Assembly (NCBI GenBank): GCA_026119855.1
Contig: JAOWBW010000305.1
Location: 682,001-746,000, forward strand
Direction: 5' to 3'
Source of the DNA: Campanula takesimana
Lineage: Eukaryota; Streptophyta; Magnoliopsida; Asterales; Campanulaceae
Length of the DNA stretch: 64,000 nt
Shown: positions 45,745 to 55,816 of the stretch, one piece after another
Position numbering within the stretch: position 1 is the first letter of the stretch
Layout: every line of letters starts with the position of its first letter
Made by a program: the position numbers and the translations under genes
Notes under the pieces: generated by a model
Seen by the model: the letters and a program-made list of their open reading frames with translations, nothing else
What the model was told of the DNA's origin: nothing
Databases searched by the model: none

Positions 45745-46148
45745 ACACAACATAAAGAGACTAGGAATCTTTCTATGTAAGATCAAGAAGAAGGGGAAAT
45801 CCAACATCGATTTCAAGCACCACAAAATTTGAAAGGTGAGTGAAGAAGACAAACAAAGTTCATGTGCCTCTATAAACCTAATTAAATATTGGTCCCCATC
45901 CTCTACATAATGTTTCTTCTCTTATGTCTAGCTGTAAGCTTTTGATTTCTTCTGCTTCCTTATTTTGGAAATGTTTTTGAATGATGCAAATATGGACACC
46001 AATAATAATGAACGATCGATATGAAACAATTTTAATTTGTACACTGTTTGTACAATGATAAAACTGCACTGAAATATTTTCTTTATGGAAATACGTCATT
46101 TATTTTTAGACACAATAAAAAGGGAAATGCAACATTATTATGAGTATG
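45745..46148. other. Spacer without recognised features
   Basis: AT-rich non-coding DNA between the possible SINE and the 153-bp repeat. No gene-like frame or transposon end is supported. Confidence 0.4.
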
Positions 46149-46299
46149 TTGTGGAGGGAGTAATTTGGATTTAATGATGCAAACTTAATTTGTAAACATA
46201 TATAGGTTCTACATTTTAGGTATTTAACCATATTTTTCCTAGTTTAATGGAACCTGCATGGATCAAATTTGAGCCCTAAAAGTTTGTGAGAAATATATA
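46149..46299 (+). repeat. Dispersed ~153-bp repeat, copy 1
   Basis: From TGTTGTGGAGGGAGTAATTT to AAGTTTGTGAGAAATATATA. It is about 95% identical to 54707-54861, 8.5 kb away in the same orientation. It is non-coding and its class is unknown. Confidence 0.75.
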
Positions 46300-46533
46300 C
46301 TACTTCTGTCTTGCTTTAAGGTTCTTACTTTTCTTTTTGGTCTGTCCAAATTTAAGGTTCTGACTTTATTTTATTACCTAAAATGGACCATGGGACTTAC
46401 CTGTCATTTTCACAACAAAAACTCCCTACCCACTTTCTCTTTCCTACTTTACTTTTCACACTCACAACATTTACTTTATCTTAATCTCCAAAGTCAAACT
46501 AAAAACTAAGATCGTTAATTCGGGACGGAGGAG
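46300..46533. mobile_element. Stowaway-like MITE
   Basis: TA-flanked (46298-46299, 46534-46535). Left arm CTACTTCTGTCTTGCTTTAA, right arm inverted TTAATTCGGGACGGAGGAG. It shares TTAAGGTTCTTA and AGTCAAACTAA blocks with the MITE at 50024-50319. Confidence 0.65.
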
Positions 46534-46807
46534 TATCTGATTCCTTGTCTTTGGTGGTCCCTATCACACATGGCCTTCACTTAAAGAAATTTAACTTTTT
46601 CATAAGTCATGTCACAACTCACAACTCACATGAATTTGGAATGTTCATAGATTTTTTTCGTATATTTTGTTTTTTTCGTAATGCCTAATGTATCTAGTTT
46701 AAAATGTTGCATTATGTTATTTGATTTAATTACATATATCCAGAATGGTATTTATCTATAACTTAAGAAGGCAACTTCATACCGTAAGAACTCTTATCAT
46801 GTGTAAG

Positions 46808-46989
46808 GTTCACGGATCGAGATGTAGGATCCCTATTCAAGATCACTGCAGTTCCTTTTTGGGCGGCGAGAGGACTAGCGTCAGTCTCCCACCTGTTCAA
46901 AGTCTGTCTGTACAAACGAGAACGGCCTGTATTCCAGCCAAGACTTTATCATGATTCGAATGCTGCTGGCTGGGAGCTGTTTGAGCGGT
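46808..46989 (+). pseudogene. Possible exon fragment, unrecognised protein
   Basis: After an acceptor-like TGTGTAAG, one frame reads FTDRDVGSLFKITAVPFW, then WAARGLASVSHLFKVCLYKR and ERPVFQPRLYHDSNAAGWEL, ending ELFER and TAA (46987-46989). Base composition is clearly less AT-rich than the surroundings and the residue make-up looks protein-like. No start codon or partner exon is visible nearby, and I do not recognise the family. It may be a relic terminal exon or a captured gene fragment. Confidence 0.3.
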
Positions 46990-47022
46990 AACGTCCACGA
47001 AAGTTGACATCGATTAATTCTA

Positions 47023-47275
47023 TCAGTCGCTAAATGAATGTCCATTTTCAAGAAATATTTATCCAAAATGAATGTCTTTTTAAAAATAACTTTGTCCTAA
47101 ATGTATTTTTTTAGCATTTTATTTTTCACTAATCTCTTTATAGTTGAAAACTAAATGTGTGGAAAAAAGATTTTAAGAATATTTATGAATCTTTGCGATT
47201 AAATTGTATAAAAAATGGAGTTTTTCATATGTCATTTAATTTGAAATTTGAACATTCATTTAAGGACGGAGGGAG
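47023..47275. mobile_element. Stowaway-like MITE (same family as 383-653)
   Basis: TA-flanked (47021-47022, 47276-47277). It shares AAATGAATGTCCATTTTCAA, TCTTTATA, GAAAACTAAATG and TTTATGAATCTT with the CNOT10-intron element. The left TIR is degenerate, the right TIR (GGACGGAGGGAG) is good. Confidence 0.7.
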
Positions 47276-47470
47276 TATTACATTTGAATGTAAAAGATTG
47301 TTTTCGTGACATGAACATGTAACCTTCAAGTAATGTGGGAGCTCCAACTTGTTGCAAAATTACTAGAAGTGTAACAACCTAAACTTGGTCACGCTCCATA
47401 TTAATGGGGCAATGTGTATGATTAATTTGGTTTATATGAGATTCATATCAAATTAAATTAATATTAGCTA

Positions 47471-47748
47471 TTCCTTCCGTCTTAAAATATATGTCCACTT
47501 TTTCTTTTTAGTTTGTCCGGCCAGAATATATGTTTATTTCCTAAAATGACAAAGAATCTTTACTATTCCTCCCACTCATTCTCTTTCCTACTTTACTTTT
47601 ATACCCACAACACCAATTAACTTACTATTATCTCCCACTCATTAACTCTCATACGTTATTTTTTTACTCACTACACTTGCATCACTTTCACCATTTTTCA
47701 ATCTCCGTGTAAAGGAGTGGGTGAACATATACTCTGAGATGGAGAAAG
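47471..47748. mobile_element. Stowaway-like MITE
   Basis: TA-flanked; left arm TTCCTTCCGTCTTAAAATAT and right arm ATATACTCTGAGATGGAGAA are imperfect inverted repeats. No coding capacity. Confidence 0.6.
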
Positions 47749-47972
47749 TATTAATTAATTAATATGAGAGATTTAACTAATTCTCAGACACACATTAGAG
47801 CAAAATGTTGCTAAAACAACAATCCCAGATCCATATGCATCATTATTAGCATTAATTCCGACATTGTTGAATTATGTTTCGCAATAGGACTACATGATAT
47901 TCCAAAATTTACACCTGTTATTCTTTTATTTTATCCATAGTGACCCAACTTTGAATTGTGATTAGGGTTAAA

Positions 47973-47978
<6 letters not shown>

Positions 47979-48018
<40 letters not shown>
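47979..48018. repeat. (TA)n microsatellite
   Basis: About 20 TA units. Confidence 0.85.
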
Positions 48019-48020
<2 letters not shown>

Positions 48021-48137
48021 TATAAGTACGTATGCATTCCATTTTGGGTATGCACTCTTACATTGGGTGTAATATACATTTCACATGCAGATCTTCTTAC
48101 TACGTAAATAATGTGAATTGGTAACCAATAATAAAAG

Positions 48138-48162
48138 GAGAGAGAGAGAGAGAGAGAGAGAG
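48138..48162. repeat. (GA)n microsatellite
   Basis: About 12 AG units; similar short (GA)n tracts recur at 49026-49044 and 52081-52118. Confidence 0.8.
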
Positions 48163-48164
48163 TT

Positions 48165-48679
48165 GATAAAAGCAATCCTTGATTAATGAATTTGCAAAGT
48201 GAATAATTCCCTGATTACAAATTTAGTAAAACAAACAACACACATGAAACAATATTTCAGAAAAAAAATAAATAAAAACAAATGGTTTACAAAGAAATCA
48301 AACCCAAATATAAGCAATTCTAATTCCATAAGGAAGAATGGGGTAGAGAGAAATAAAAGAAAGAGAAACTGAAGAAATGATGTTGGCTCGATCGACATCC
48401 TCTCATGTCGATTTTCAACCTAGCGATAGCTTAATTTCATCCCTCCGTTAACCTATCTCGCAACCTGCAAATACATTCAGATCAAAATATGAGCCAATGC
48501 ATTCGTCCAAAAGTTTAGTGTTTACAATTATATACGCGCATACTATATACAACCACATTCATGTGTACGCGTTTATAAACATGGGGGGTTTGATTGAGAG
48601 GGAGAGGCATAGAAAAGTTTGTATTTTTATGTTTAAGTTTGATTAAATAGTAATGATGCGACAACTTACGTAATTTATA
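48165..48679. other. Spacer with a possible minus-strand splice acceptor
   Basis: On the minus strand ATGTATTTGCAG|GTTGCGAG (about 48459-48475) looks like an acceptor followed by a very short terminal reading frame. No matching upstream exon is found, so no gene is called. Confidence 0.3.
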
Positions 48680-48864
48680 CTTCTTCCGTCCTCCCAAAAT
48701 TATCTTCTCATTTGTCATTTCTCACTGTCCCAAAAAGTTCTTTCAATTTTTACAATTTAGGCTTATTAAAAGTGCATAAACAAAACATGGCTAGTGAAGC
48801 AAGTGTTCATGTCCTTAAAAAGTTTGAATAGTCAAACGCGAAGATTATTTTGGGACAGAGGGAG
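48680..48864. mobile_element. Stowaway-like MITE (same family as 45375-45553)
   Basis: TA-flanked (48678-48679, 48865-48866). Left arm CTTCTTCCGTCCTCCCAAAA, right arm inverted TTTTGGGACAGAGGGAG. Confidence 0.7.
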
Positions 48865-49070
48865 TATATGTTATAACACGAAAAAATGTTGAAAGTTAAA
48901 TTAAGCTGTGCAATAAATGTCAAGGTTTATAGTCAACATGAATGAATTTGGTTATATATAAAGATATCAAATGTAGATGGAGTATATAGTTAGCTATAGA
49001 AGAACAAAGGACTAGGGTTTTGGGAGAGAGAGAGAGAGAGAGAAAACTAATTATACTTAACTTAGGGTTT

Positions 49071-49874
49071 CTAGATAGAGCAAGTGTAGCCAGGAGGGGG
49101 AGTCTTGCCACAAGTAACAAGAAGCTGAAGTGCAACTGGCACAAATATCTTAAGGTTGAGCAGCTTTAGCTTAATTGTTGTGCACAAGCATGCTGCAGCC
49201 TCAAGTTCAACTAAGCCCGCAAGAATTGGGCAGCATTCATTTGCAACTGGGTCACCAAGTCCAACATGTACAATCCCACCCAAAAGATCCACACATGCTC
49301 CGAGTTTGAGCGTGTCGATTGGACATTTGGCGGTACTGCCGCCGCCAGATCCCCCCGAAGGTGGTGGGCAACCTTTACCTCCACCCTTTGGTGGGTTAAG
49401 TCCGCCTACTGGTGGGATTGGGAGTCCGCCCACTGGTGGGATGAGTCCTCCCACTGGTGGGATTGGGAGTCCGCCCACTGGTGGGATTGGTAGGCCGCCC
49501 ACTGGTGGGATGAGTCCTCCCACTGGTGGGATTGGGAGTCCGCCCACTGGTGGGATGAGTCCTCCTACTGGTGGGATTGGGAGTCCGCCGACTGGTGGGA
49601 TTGGGAGGCCGCCGACTGGTGGGATTGGGAGGCCGCCGACTGGTGGGATGAGTCCACCCACTGGTGGGATGGGGAGTGGTGGGAGTTTGACTGGTGGTAG
49701 TTTGACTGGTGGGAGTTTGACAGGTGGGAGTTTAACAGGTGGTTTGGTGGGTTTAGTGGGTTTGGTGGGTTTGCCACCACCGCAAGAACCACAATCAAGG
49801 TCAACTGGGGTGGCTGTGGAGGCCAAGAACATGGAAATGAAAAGGAGGGCAAAGAGCTTAGTAGAGGACTCCAT
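49071..49874 (-). CDS. Hybrid proline-rich protein (HyPRP) with 8-cysteine motif
   Basis: An intronless 267-residue secreted cell-wall-type protein. Residues 1-21 form a signal peptide (LFALLFISMFLASTATP). Next are a short CGSCGGG segment, three KPT units and four KLPPV units. A proline-rich domain follows with twelve PPVGG repeats in alternating 7- and 8-residue units (IPPVGGL, PIPPVGGL), then a glycine-rich hinge. The C-terminal ~85 residues carry the eight-cysteine motif in the order C, C, CC, CxC, C, C (last Cys at 265), the lipid-transfer-like fold of HyPRPs. The start ATG (49874) follows a plausible leader; TATAAAAC lies about 40 bp upstream. The frame is intact and ends TAG. The family is confident; HyPRPs are linked with wall plasticity and stress responses, but no specific role can be read here. 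The antisense reading frame over the repeat is an artefact. Confidence 0.92.
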   Translation of the reverse strand: MESSTKLFALLFISMFLASTATPVDLDCGSCGGGKPTKPTKPTKPPVKLPPVKLPPVKLPPVKLPPLPIPPVGGLIPPVGGLPIPPVGGLPIPPVGGLPIPPVGGLIPPVGGLPIPPVGGLIPPVGGLPIPPVGGLPIPPVGGLIPPVGGLPIPPVGGLNPPKGGGKGCPPPSGGSGGGSTAKCPIDTLKLGACVDLLGGIVHVGLGDPVANECCPILAGLVELEAAACLCTTIKLKLLNLKIFVPVALQLLVTCGKTPPPGYTCSI

Positions 49875-49907
49875 TTTTGAATGGTAAATTGAATAGTAGA
49901 GGGAGAG

Positions 49908-49966
49908 ATTGTTTTATAGAGTGAAGGAGAAAGAAAACAACAAACCCTAAAAACCAAATCACGTGA
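49908..49966 (-). promoter_or_regulatory. HyPRP core promoter elements
   Basis: On the minus strand a TATA box (CTATAAAAC, about 49911-49919) lies about 40 bp upstream of the ATG. Farther upstream are TTAGGGTTT (a telo-box in reverse, 49942-49950) and the palindrome CACGTG (49960-49965, G-box core). Positions are typical but function is not shown. Confidence 0.5.
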
Positions 49967-50023
49967 ATGTGGGCTTGGGACTCAATGGCCAAATGACAAA
50001 TTTTGATAGTTGGCAAATTATTA

Positions 50024-50319
50024 CTCCCTCCGTCCCGGTTTAAGATTCTTAGTTTGACTTTGCACGCTTATTAAAAAATCAATGCAAAATTGAGTCAAGA
50101 ATAGTAGTTGGTGGATGATATAATTGTCCTTTCATTAAGCAAGTGGGTGAAAAATAGATGGGTAAGTGATAGGTTTTTTTGTAATATATGAACTTTATGA
50201 GGATAAGAATGTCCAAAACACTATATATCATTTACTATTTAAGGAATAAAACAACTAAGAACCTTAAACTGGGATATACAAAAAAAGAAAATAAGAACCT
50301 TAAACTGAGACGGAAGGAG
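50024..50319. mobile_element. Stowaway MITE in the HyPRP upstream region
   Basis: TA-flanked (50022-50023, 50320-50321), with ends CTCCCTCCGTCCCGGTTTAA and inverted TTAAACTGAGACGGAAGGAG, a textbook Stowaway end. The right arm is partly duplicated (CCTTAAACTGGGATATA then CCTTAAACTGAGACGG). It lies about 150 bp upstream of the HyPRP start. Confidence 0.8.
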
Positions 50320-50728
50320 TATATGCTTATACAATATCACATTGCATGAATATCTCTTCTTCATATCTAAGGTAACACAAAATTTTGGGAGAAACTAGTT
50401 TCCCCCTAATGTTAAAAAAAGACCTGTTTTGGAACTGGGTATTTAAGCTGGCATCTTTAGGAACCGGTTCACAAACAATATCACGCATCTTTTTGTGACT
50501 AGGTTATATTCTCTTTACAATGCAACATATCATTCAAAACAACTTTACCTTTTCTTCTTTCTCTCTTCCCCCCTCTCTCTCTCTCTACCCTAACCGGTGA
50601 AAACTACCATCTTAATTTCGTCGTTCAGTCGTCAATTCCTCTCGATTTTGAAGCGATTTTTGATTATCGCCGTTCGTTCGTTAATTTCGCTCGATTTGAA
50701 GCAAACTACCGTTTGATTTAAAGCAGAA

Positions 50729-51171
50729 TGAGGATGAAATCAGTAGCGAAGCCCACAACAAAGAGATCTGTATTGAAGAATAAGAGAGGCGTGATGGAGG
50801 TATGTGTTGATTTCAAGTTTTTACGCTTGATTCTCAGTCTATTTTGTTCGCTTATTGTGTTGATTTCAAGCATTTTTTGTTTGTTTTTTGTGATGCTTGA
50901 TTAGGTATTTTGAGTTTGGTACTTGTTACTCAGCGATTTAAACAAGTAAAGGGAGTCTTTGTTGAATAAAGTTGAAGACTTTAGAGCAATCAAACATGAT
51001 CACATTGACAAGGTTGTTGGGAGCAAAGACAACGAGGAGAAGAAGAGGAAGAAAGCTGGTAGTTCGAATGCAGTATATGTCAGCAAACTAGGTCTAGAAA
51101 GGGTGTTAGTCAGTGAAATTGTAACTTGTTGTTTTGAAATCCAAACTTGTTGTTTTAAGTTATTAACTTGA
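50729..51171 (+). pseudogene. Gene-start fragment within the Mutator-like element, plus strand
   Basis: ATG 50729 opens MRMKSVAKPTTKRSVLK up to GTGATGGAG|GTATGTG (donor near 50801). A second exon-like frame near 50950-51130 reads LLNKVEDFRAIKHDHIDK then GSKDNEEKKRKKAGSS, very basic and lysine-rich. Acceptor context near 50948 is weak. The upstream leader is CT-rich like a plant 5' UTR. I do not recognise the protein; the basic composition would suit a nuclear protein. Confidence 0.4.
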
Positions 51172-51214
51172 TGTTTTTATGCCTAAACATGTGTATTAAG
51201 TTGTATTAAAAGCA

Positions 51215-51668
51215 TGTTCAAACTGCTTGTTTCAAAATAAATTGCATGGTTATTATAATATCAAGTTTATCTGTTAAAACACGAAGTTACACTAATAAAA
51301 CACCAAGTATAGATCTGATACATCATAACTTGATTAACCACCAGGCTGCACTAATAAAACACCAAGTTACTGTACTACAATATCAAGTTAGAATAGTAAA
51401 ACACCAAGTTACTATACTAAAACAAAACCAAGTTATATTATAAGTAGACGTTCAAAATGCTTATTTCAATAGAAATTGCATAGTTATTATAATATCAAGT
51501 TTGTTTATTAAAACACAAAGTTACACTACTAAAATACCAAGTATAGATTTGATACAACATATTTGATTAACCACCAGGCTGCAATAATAAAACACCAAGT
51601 TACTGTAACTAAAACATAAAGTTACAATACCAAAACACCAAGTTCCTATACTAAAACAACAAGTTACA
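51215..51668. repeat. ~230-bp tandem duplication with AAACACCAAGTTAC subrepeats
   Basis: Two copies (about 51215-51446 and 51447-51668) begin with TTCAAA(A)CTGCTTxTTTC and share CACCAGGCTGCA. Within each, ACxAAAACACCAAGTTAC-type units recur every ~20-25 bp. Non-coding, inside the Mutator-like element. Confidence 0.75.
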
Positions 51669-51837
51669 CCAAATCAATTGTTTCAGTTCACCAGGTTGTC
51701 TCTTGCCTGCCCATGGATTCAGCATTCTGTTTCAATTTGGGCAGTTTGAACATCTCCATTTCAATTTGAGCAGCAAACGACTACAGGATTCAAATTAAGT
51801 GTAGATTTGGAGTTTTTTTTTTTTTTTTTTTTTTTAG

Positions 51838-52068
51838 CCAAATGAAGATTTCCATCTCTTTAAATTCATCTTCATTGTCTTTTTCAATCTCACTATCCTC
51901 TGATTCAATGACATTGTTTCCACCATCTCCATCATCTATAAGAAAAAGATCGATTTCAATTAGATCAAGTAGCTCATTTGAATATCAATTTTAATTTCAA
52001 TTAGATCAAATTGATGAAAAAACTATTTAGATTCAAACCTGATCAATAGTTTTTGAAGCTTCCATCTG
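51838..52068 (-). pseudogene. Gene-start fragment within the Mutator-like element, minus strand
   Basis: On the minus strand ATGGAAGCTTCAAAAACTAT encodes MEASKTIDQ, then a GTTTGAATC donor. About 80 nt later TTTTCTTATAG precedes an acidic frame (DDGDGGNNVIESEDSEIEKD, then NEDEFKEMEIF). The acidic N-terminus resembles starts of FAR1/MURA-type proteins, but no transposase core follows. That relationship is a guess. Confidence 0.35.
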
Positions 52069-52079
52069 CAACTGCAATG

Positions 52080-52129
<50 letters not shown>

Positions 52130-52329
52130 GAGATGGCGGAAGGAAGAAACTGGGCTGAGAAGATGATGCGTGTGTGCTACTGTGTGTTTGATAGGTTTTA
52201 TACCCTAGTTTTAATAAGTTGAACCCCATACTATTAAACCGGTTCATTAACAACCGGTTTCTCATACTTTCCCTCAAAACAAGTCTTTTTTTAACATTAG
52301 GGGAAAACTAGTTTCCCCCAAAACCAACT

Positions 52330-52629
52330 CCTAAGGTAATTGGGAGAAGTTTTTTGGGGTTTAATCAAAATAAAAATGTTTATAATTCATATACTTGCAT
52401 GGATATATAACATTATATATCTTCGTCACGATACATTTGATATGAAAAACATTTAGGTAAACAGATAACACCCTTGAACAAAAGTTCTGAATCCAAATTT
52501 ATGAATATGGATATGGGAATTGTTTTGGTAGAATGAGAATCTAGCTAAGGGTAATGTTGGTGTAATTGTGGAATATGAACCAAAATCCATGGCTCCTATA
52601 TTACAATAATAATATGCATATATATATAT
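52330..52629. other. Spacer without recognised features
   Basis: AT-rich DNA between the third Mutator-like element and the hAT-like element; nothing gene-like seen. Confidence 0.45.
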
Positions 52630-53494
52630 TAGGTGTCAGCGGTTCGGTTCAAACCACGGTTTGAGACCGAACCGAACCAAACCATGTGGTTTGGTTTGGT
52701 TTTTATACTTTAGTGGTTCAACTTGGTTTGGAAATATCAGAAACCGTGTGGTTCGGTTTGGTCTGCGGTCTGACTCTTATAAACCGAACCAAACCAAACC
52801 AAACTGCGGAACCGAGAGTCCAAACCGCGATGTGGACCATTGATCGTTTGTAAATGTTAATCTGGATCATTGATTTTTACATATAAAACATAAACTTACA
52901 CTAAACCCTAACAATACCAAATCACTTCTCACTCTCAGTCTCTCATTTTAGAACGAGCGGCGCTCTCCCCCGACGACTCCTCAAGCGCCGACTGCCCCTT
53001 CCTTCTCTGGTGGCGATTTCTCCCTTCCTCCGTCCCCGCCATCACTCCTACTTAGGCCTCCCTCTTCTTCACTTCGAATCTTCATCTTTATCAGGTAATT
53101 CGAAACCCTAACTCGCCAATGAAAGGTATATTGTACAACTTTATCTTAATCAAGACTCTAACTTTGTTACTTTATTCTTCAATTTCATTTTGACTACAGT
53201 TTTGATTTGAAGCAAGGCAAGATCTTAATCTTTATCTGGTAATTCGAAACCCTATTTTTTTCCCCAAATTGACGGTGTATGTTCTTCATTGGACAAGTTT
53301 GTGGTTTGAACCACAGTTCGGACTGCGGTCTGAACCGTTTTTGAAACCGTGGTTTGAGACTAAACCGAACCAAACCGAGGTGGTTTGGTTCGGTTTGAAA
53401 AATTTCATGGTTCGGTTTGGTTTGGAATTTCTCCAAACCGAGTACTAGCGGTTTGGTCTCTAAATTTGTCCAAACCGAACCATTTACACCCCTA
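52630..53494. mobile_element. hAT-like non-autonomous element
   Basis: Ends TAGGTGTCAGCGGTTCGGTT and inverted AACCATTTACACCCCTA; flanked by 8-bp ATATATAT on both sides (52622-52629, 53495-53502), which fits hAT but is low-complexity. Both arms contain many GGTTTGGTT/AACCAAACC units. The centre (about 52900-53100) is a GC- and CT-rich segment ending TTTATCAG|GTAATTCG, like a captured 5' UTR with a splice donor, and that leader-donor stretch is partly repeated near 53215-53250. Confidence 0.6.
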
Positions 53495-53502
53495 ATATAT
53501 AT

Positions 53503-53959
53503 TGATCTCTTCTTGTTTTTTCATAATTAGATCAAACAATTCACATCTACTAAAGAGAGTAATATATATTGGTAAATAGACTTGAGGAGTTACTCTCTTT
53601 AGTACCAATTGGTTTTAAGGTGAAACCTTCAATATAGTCTGTTACCGGTCCGATCCTGCCCATGCTTACGCTTGAGCCTATTTTGCTGTTTCTTACCCCA
53701 TCTCTAATTTTAAGAGAGGATAAAGTAATAACCAATATTTCCAATGCTTAATACCAACACATATGTAGAAATTTAAAAGTGATGTCGCCAAATATAAAGT
53801 TTATTTACAGTTAAAGATATTATTTTATTTGGGCTCCGCCCAAGTGTTTCCTTTGATAAATCAATGGGCCAAACCCATATATAAGACAGCAACAACCGAA
53901 AAAGGCCCATGATTGGCCCATGGAGTGGTCTGACCCAAAGTGAGTGCAACTTCAACGAG
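53503..53959. other. Unclassified repeat-like DNA
   Basis: 53545-53760 looks like a retroelement end: on the minus strand GTTGGTATTAAGCATTGGAA starts a moderately complex segment that ends near ACTCTCTTTAGTAG. No partner or target duplication is seen, and the family is not assigned. Confidence 0.3.
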
Positions 53960-54706
53960 AACATCATAAGGGGCGGCTTACATGTCGCTTAAACTCCGGA
54001 ATCCATGTTTACTCACGTAACAAATTAGCATGGATGTGGCCCCATCAAATCGGTTTCAATAATAACAGAATATGTTAGAGTTAACGTCCCCCCTTGGGAA
54101 ACGTGCAAAGCCAATTATATTTGGACAACTGTATCGAATTAATGAAGCGGCACATTGGAGAACACGCGCATAGCACATGCCGCCATGCACGTGACTGGCA
54201 CCTGGGTCAGAAGTATAAAAGAGGAGCTTACATTCATTTGTGAGGTATGCTCAAGTACACACACAGAGCACCATTGTTTCTTCTTGGTACTTAGTGAATT
54301 TGAGTTAGTATTTCCGTGAACTGATTCTCACGCCGGAGGGGCTTTTGCCGGTGAGCCCCCGGCAGTTTACATTTGATTTCGTGTGTGTAGGTCAAATACA
54401 AAGAGAAGGCTAATATCCTGGCGCTAGACTCATGATTTAGTTGCTGCCTCGGGAAGCCATTTTTCCGGCAGCATCAATTGGTTCCATTGTCGGGAATCGA
54501 AATCTCTTTGTTTGACCATTACTTGATTTTTTTCCGTTTCATTGGATTTGCGGAATTTTTCCATTAATTGATTCTGATTCCTTTTGGTCCGTTTGTGTTT
54601 CTTGTTTGGAAAGTTTCCTTCGATATATACTGTTTTTCCTCGGTTAATCTAAGGGAACGATAAAAAATGGTGCAAGTCACTCCGGTGAAAAATATGATAG
54701 CCGGTC
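53960..54706 (+). mobile_element. Ty3/gypsy LTR remnant with primer-binding site
   Basis: The 3' part of an LTR with TATA box (GTATAAAAGAGG, about 54213-54224) and a GCCGGAGGGGCTTTTGCCGG hairpin-like R/U5 block (54333-54352). Its end is near 54476, followed by TGGTTCCATTGTCGGGAA (about 54479-54496). That resembles the TGGCGCCGTTGCCGGGGA primer site of Athila/Tat-type gypsy elements. Internal sequence is cut off at about 54706 by the 153-bp repeat. The LTR start is not located. Confidence 0.5.
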
Positions 54707-54861
54707 TGTTGTGGAGGGAGTAATTTGGATTTAATGATGCAAACTTATTTTGTAAACATATATAGGTTCTATATTTTAGGTATTTAACCATATTTTTTCC
54801 TAGTTTAATGGAACCGGCTGCATGGATCAAATTTGAGTCTTAAAAGTTTGTGAGAAATATA
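54707..54861 (+). repeat. Dispersed ~153-bp repeat, copy 2
   Basis: Nearly identical to 46149-46299 (a few substitutions and a 4-bp GGCT insertion near 54814). It abuts a copia-like LTR start at 54862. Confidence 0.75.
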
Positions 54862-55816
54862 TGTTAGTACCTCACTATGTTTAACTCACAATTAATCATA
54901 GTAAATATGTTTTGATAAATAAATAATCAAACAAAAAGACCTAAGTACAGGCAACCCAAGACAAATCTCAACAGCTAAGCTGTCCTGTTTCCATTCAAGC
55001 CAATAGTCAAGTCATTACATGATCTACCTATCATCTATACATCTAACAAACTGAAGAAATACCTATTACAGACTCCCTCTACCTCAAATGAATTATCAAG
55101 ATGCTAAATACAAACAAGCTTCAATAGCTAATGGCTTACAAGCCCAACAGCTAAGCTCCCGTGCTTCAACAGCAGAGACTGGTCTTCATCAACAGCTGAC
55201 TCCATGTCATCAGATCCTTGAAGAATGATTATTCCAATGTTACCAATCATTGGAATAACTCATATTGAAGCTTGATCAAGTGTGAATACACCCTCCACTT
55301 ACTTGACAACCTGTATACAGAGGAATAATAAACATTTAGTCAAAGTCAAAGACAAACCATTACTCTTCTGTACCTCCTTGTTCACCAAACGGCTACTCTT
55401 GTACCCTTGTCCCCCAACGGCTATATGCCAACCCTTATATAAAGGAGTATACGGACATGTTGTCAAGTTAACCTTTACACCCTTTTTACAACCTTTAAAC
55501 CCTTACAATCCTTTGTAGCCTTACTGCATTCACACTCTGCAGTCTTAAATATTTGCATAGACCCCTGTAAATATTGTGCCATCTTGCACCCAGTTACAAC
55601 CCACATCCAGCCAGCTAACAGCCAAGCTTTTTCATTTGTAAAGACACTTGTGATTATTCTTCTTTTTCTTTTTCTCACTTTGAAAGAAGCAACCTTAATT
55701 GAAGTGTCAATTAAGTAGAGGGGGTTTAAAGGAACTTGCCTTATTAATTCTTGTAACTCTTATTTAAAGAGAATATTATAGTGGATTGATCTCACTGGCG
55801 TCTCTCTTCGAGGTAA
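54862..55816 (+). mobile_element. Copia-like LTR (partial element or solo)
   Basis: Begins TGTTAGTACCTCACTATG. It has a TATA box (CTTATATAAAGG, about 55434-55445), then a CT-rich and T-rich tail and a GTGGATTGATCTCACTGGCG end typical of copia U5 sequence. It is cut at 55816 by the next LTR, so its true end is uncertain. Confidence 0.45.

Larger units (their letters stand above)
50376..52329. mobile_element. Mutator-like element with gene-start fragments, 9-bp TSD
   Basis: A 1954-bp element flanked by CTAAGGTAA (50367-50375 and 52330-52338). The inverted ends share GGGAGAAACTAGTTTCCCCC-type sequence, CCTAATGTTAAAAAAAGAC and, further in, AACCGGTT blocks. Inside, the left side has a plus-strand leader and an exon starting MRMKSVAKPTTKRSVLK with a GTATGTG donor. 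The right side has a minus-strand leader and exon MEASKTIDQ followed by GTTTG. The middle is a tandem repeat array (51215-51668) and a T-rich run. It is either a Pack-MULE or an internally deleted autonomous element. Confidence 0.78.

Noticed and set aside
48459..48480. Terminal exon of a minus-strand gene
   Set aside because: A lone acceptor-like site with a tiny frame and no upstream exon is not enough to call a gene.
49156..49887. Long plus-strand open frame over the HyPRP gene
   Set aside because: It is antisense to the HyPRP and exists because the proline/glycine repeat is open on both strands; no start context or domain.
53545..53760. Possible Cassandra-type TRIM
   Set aside because: No 5S-like promoter sequence and no second LTR could be found.
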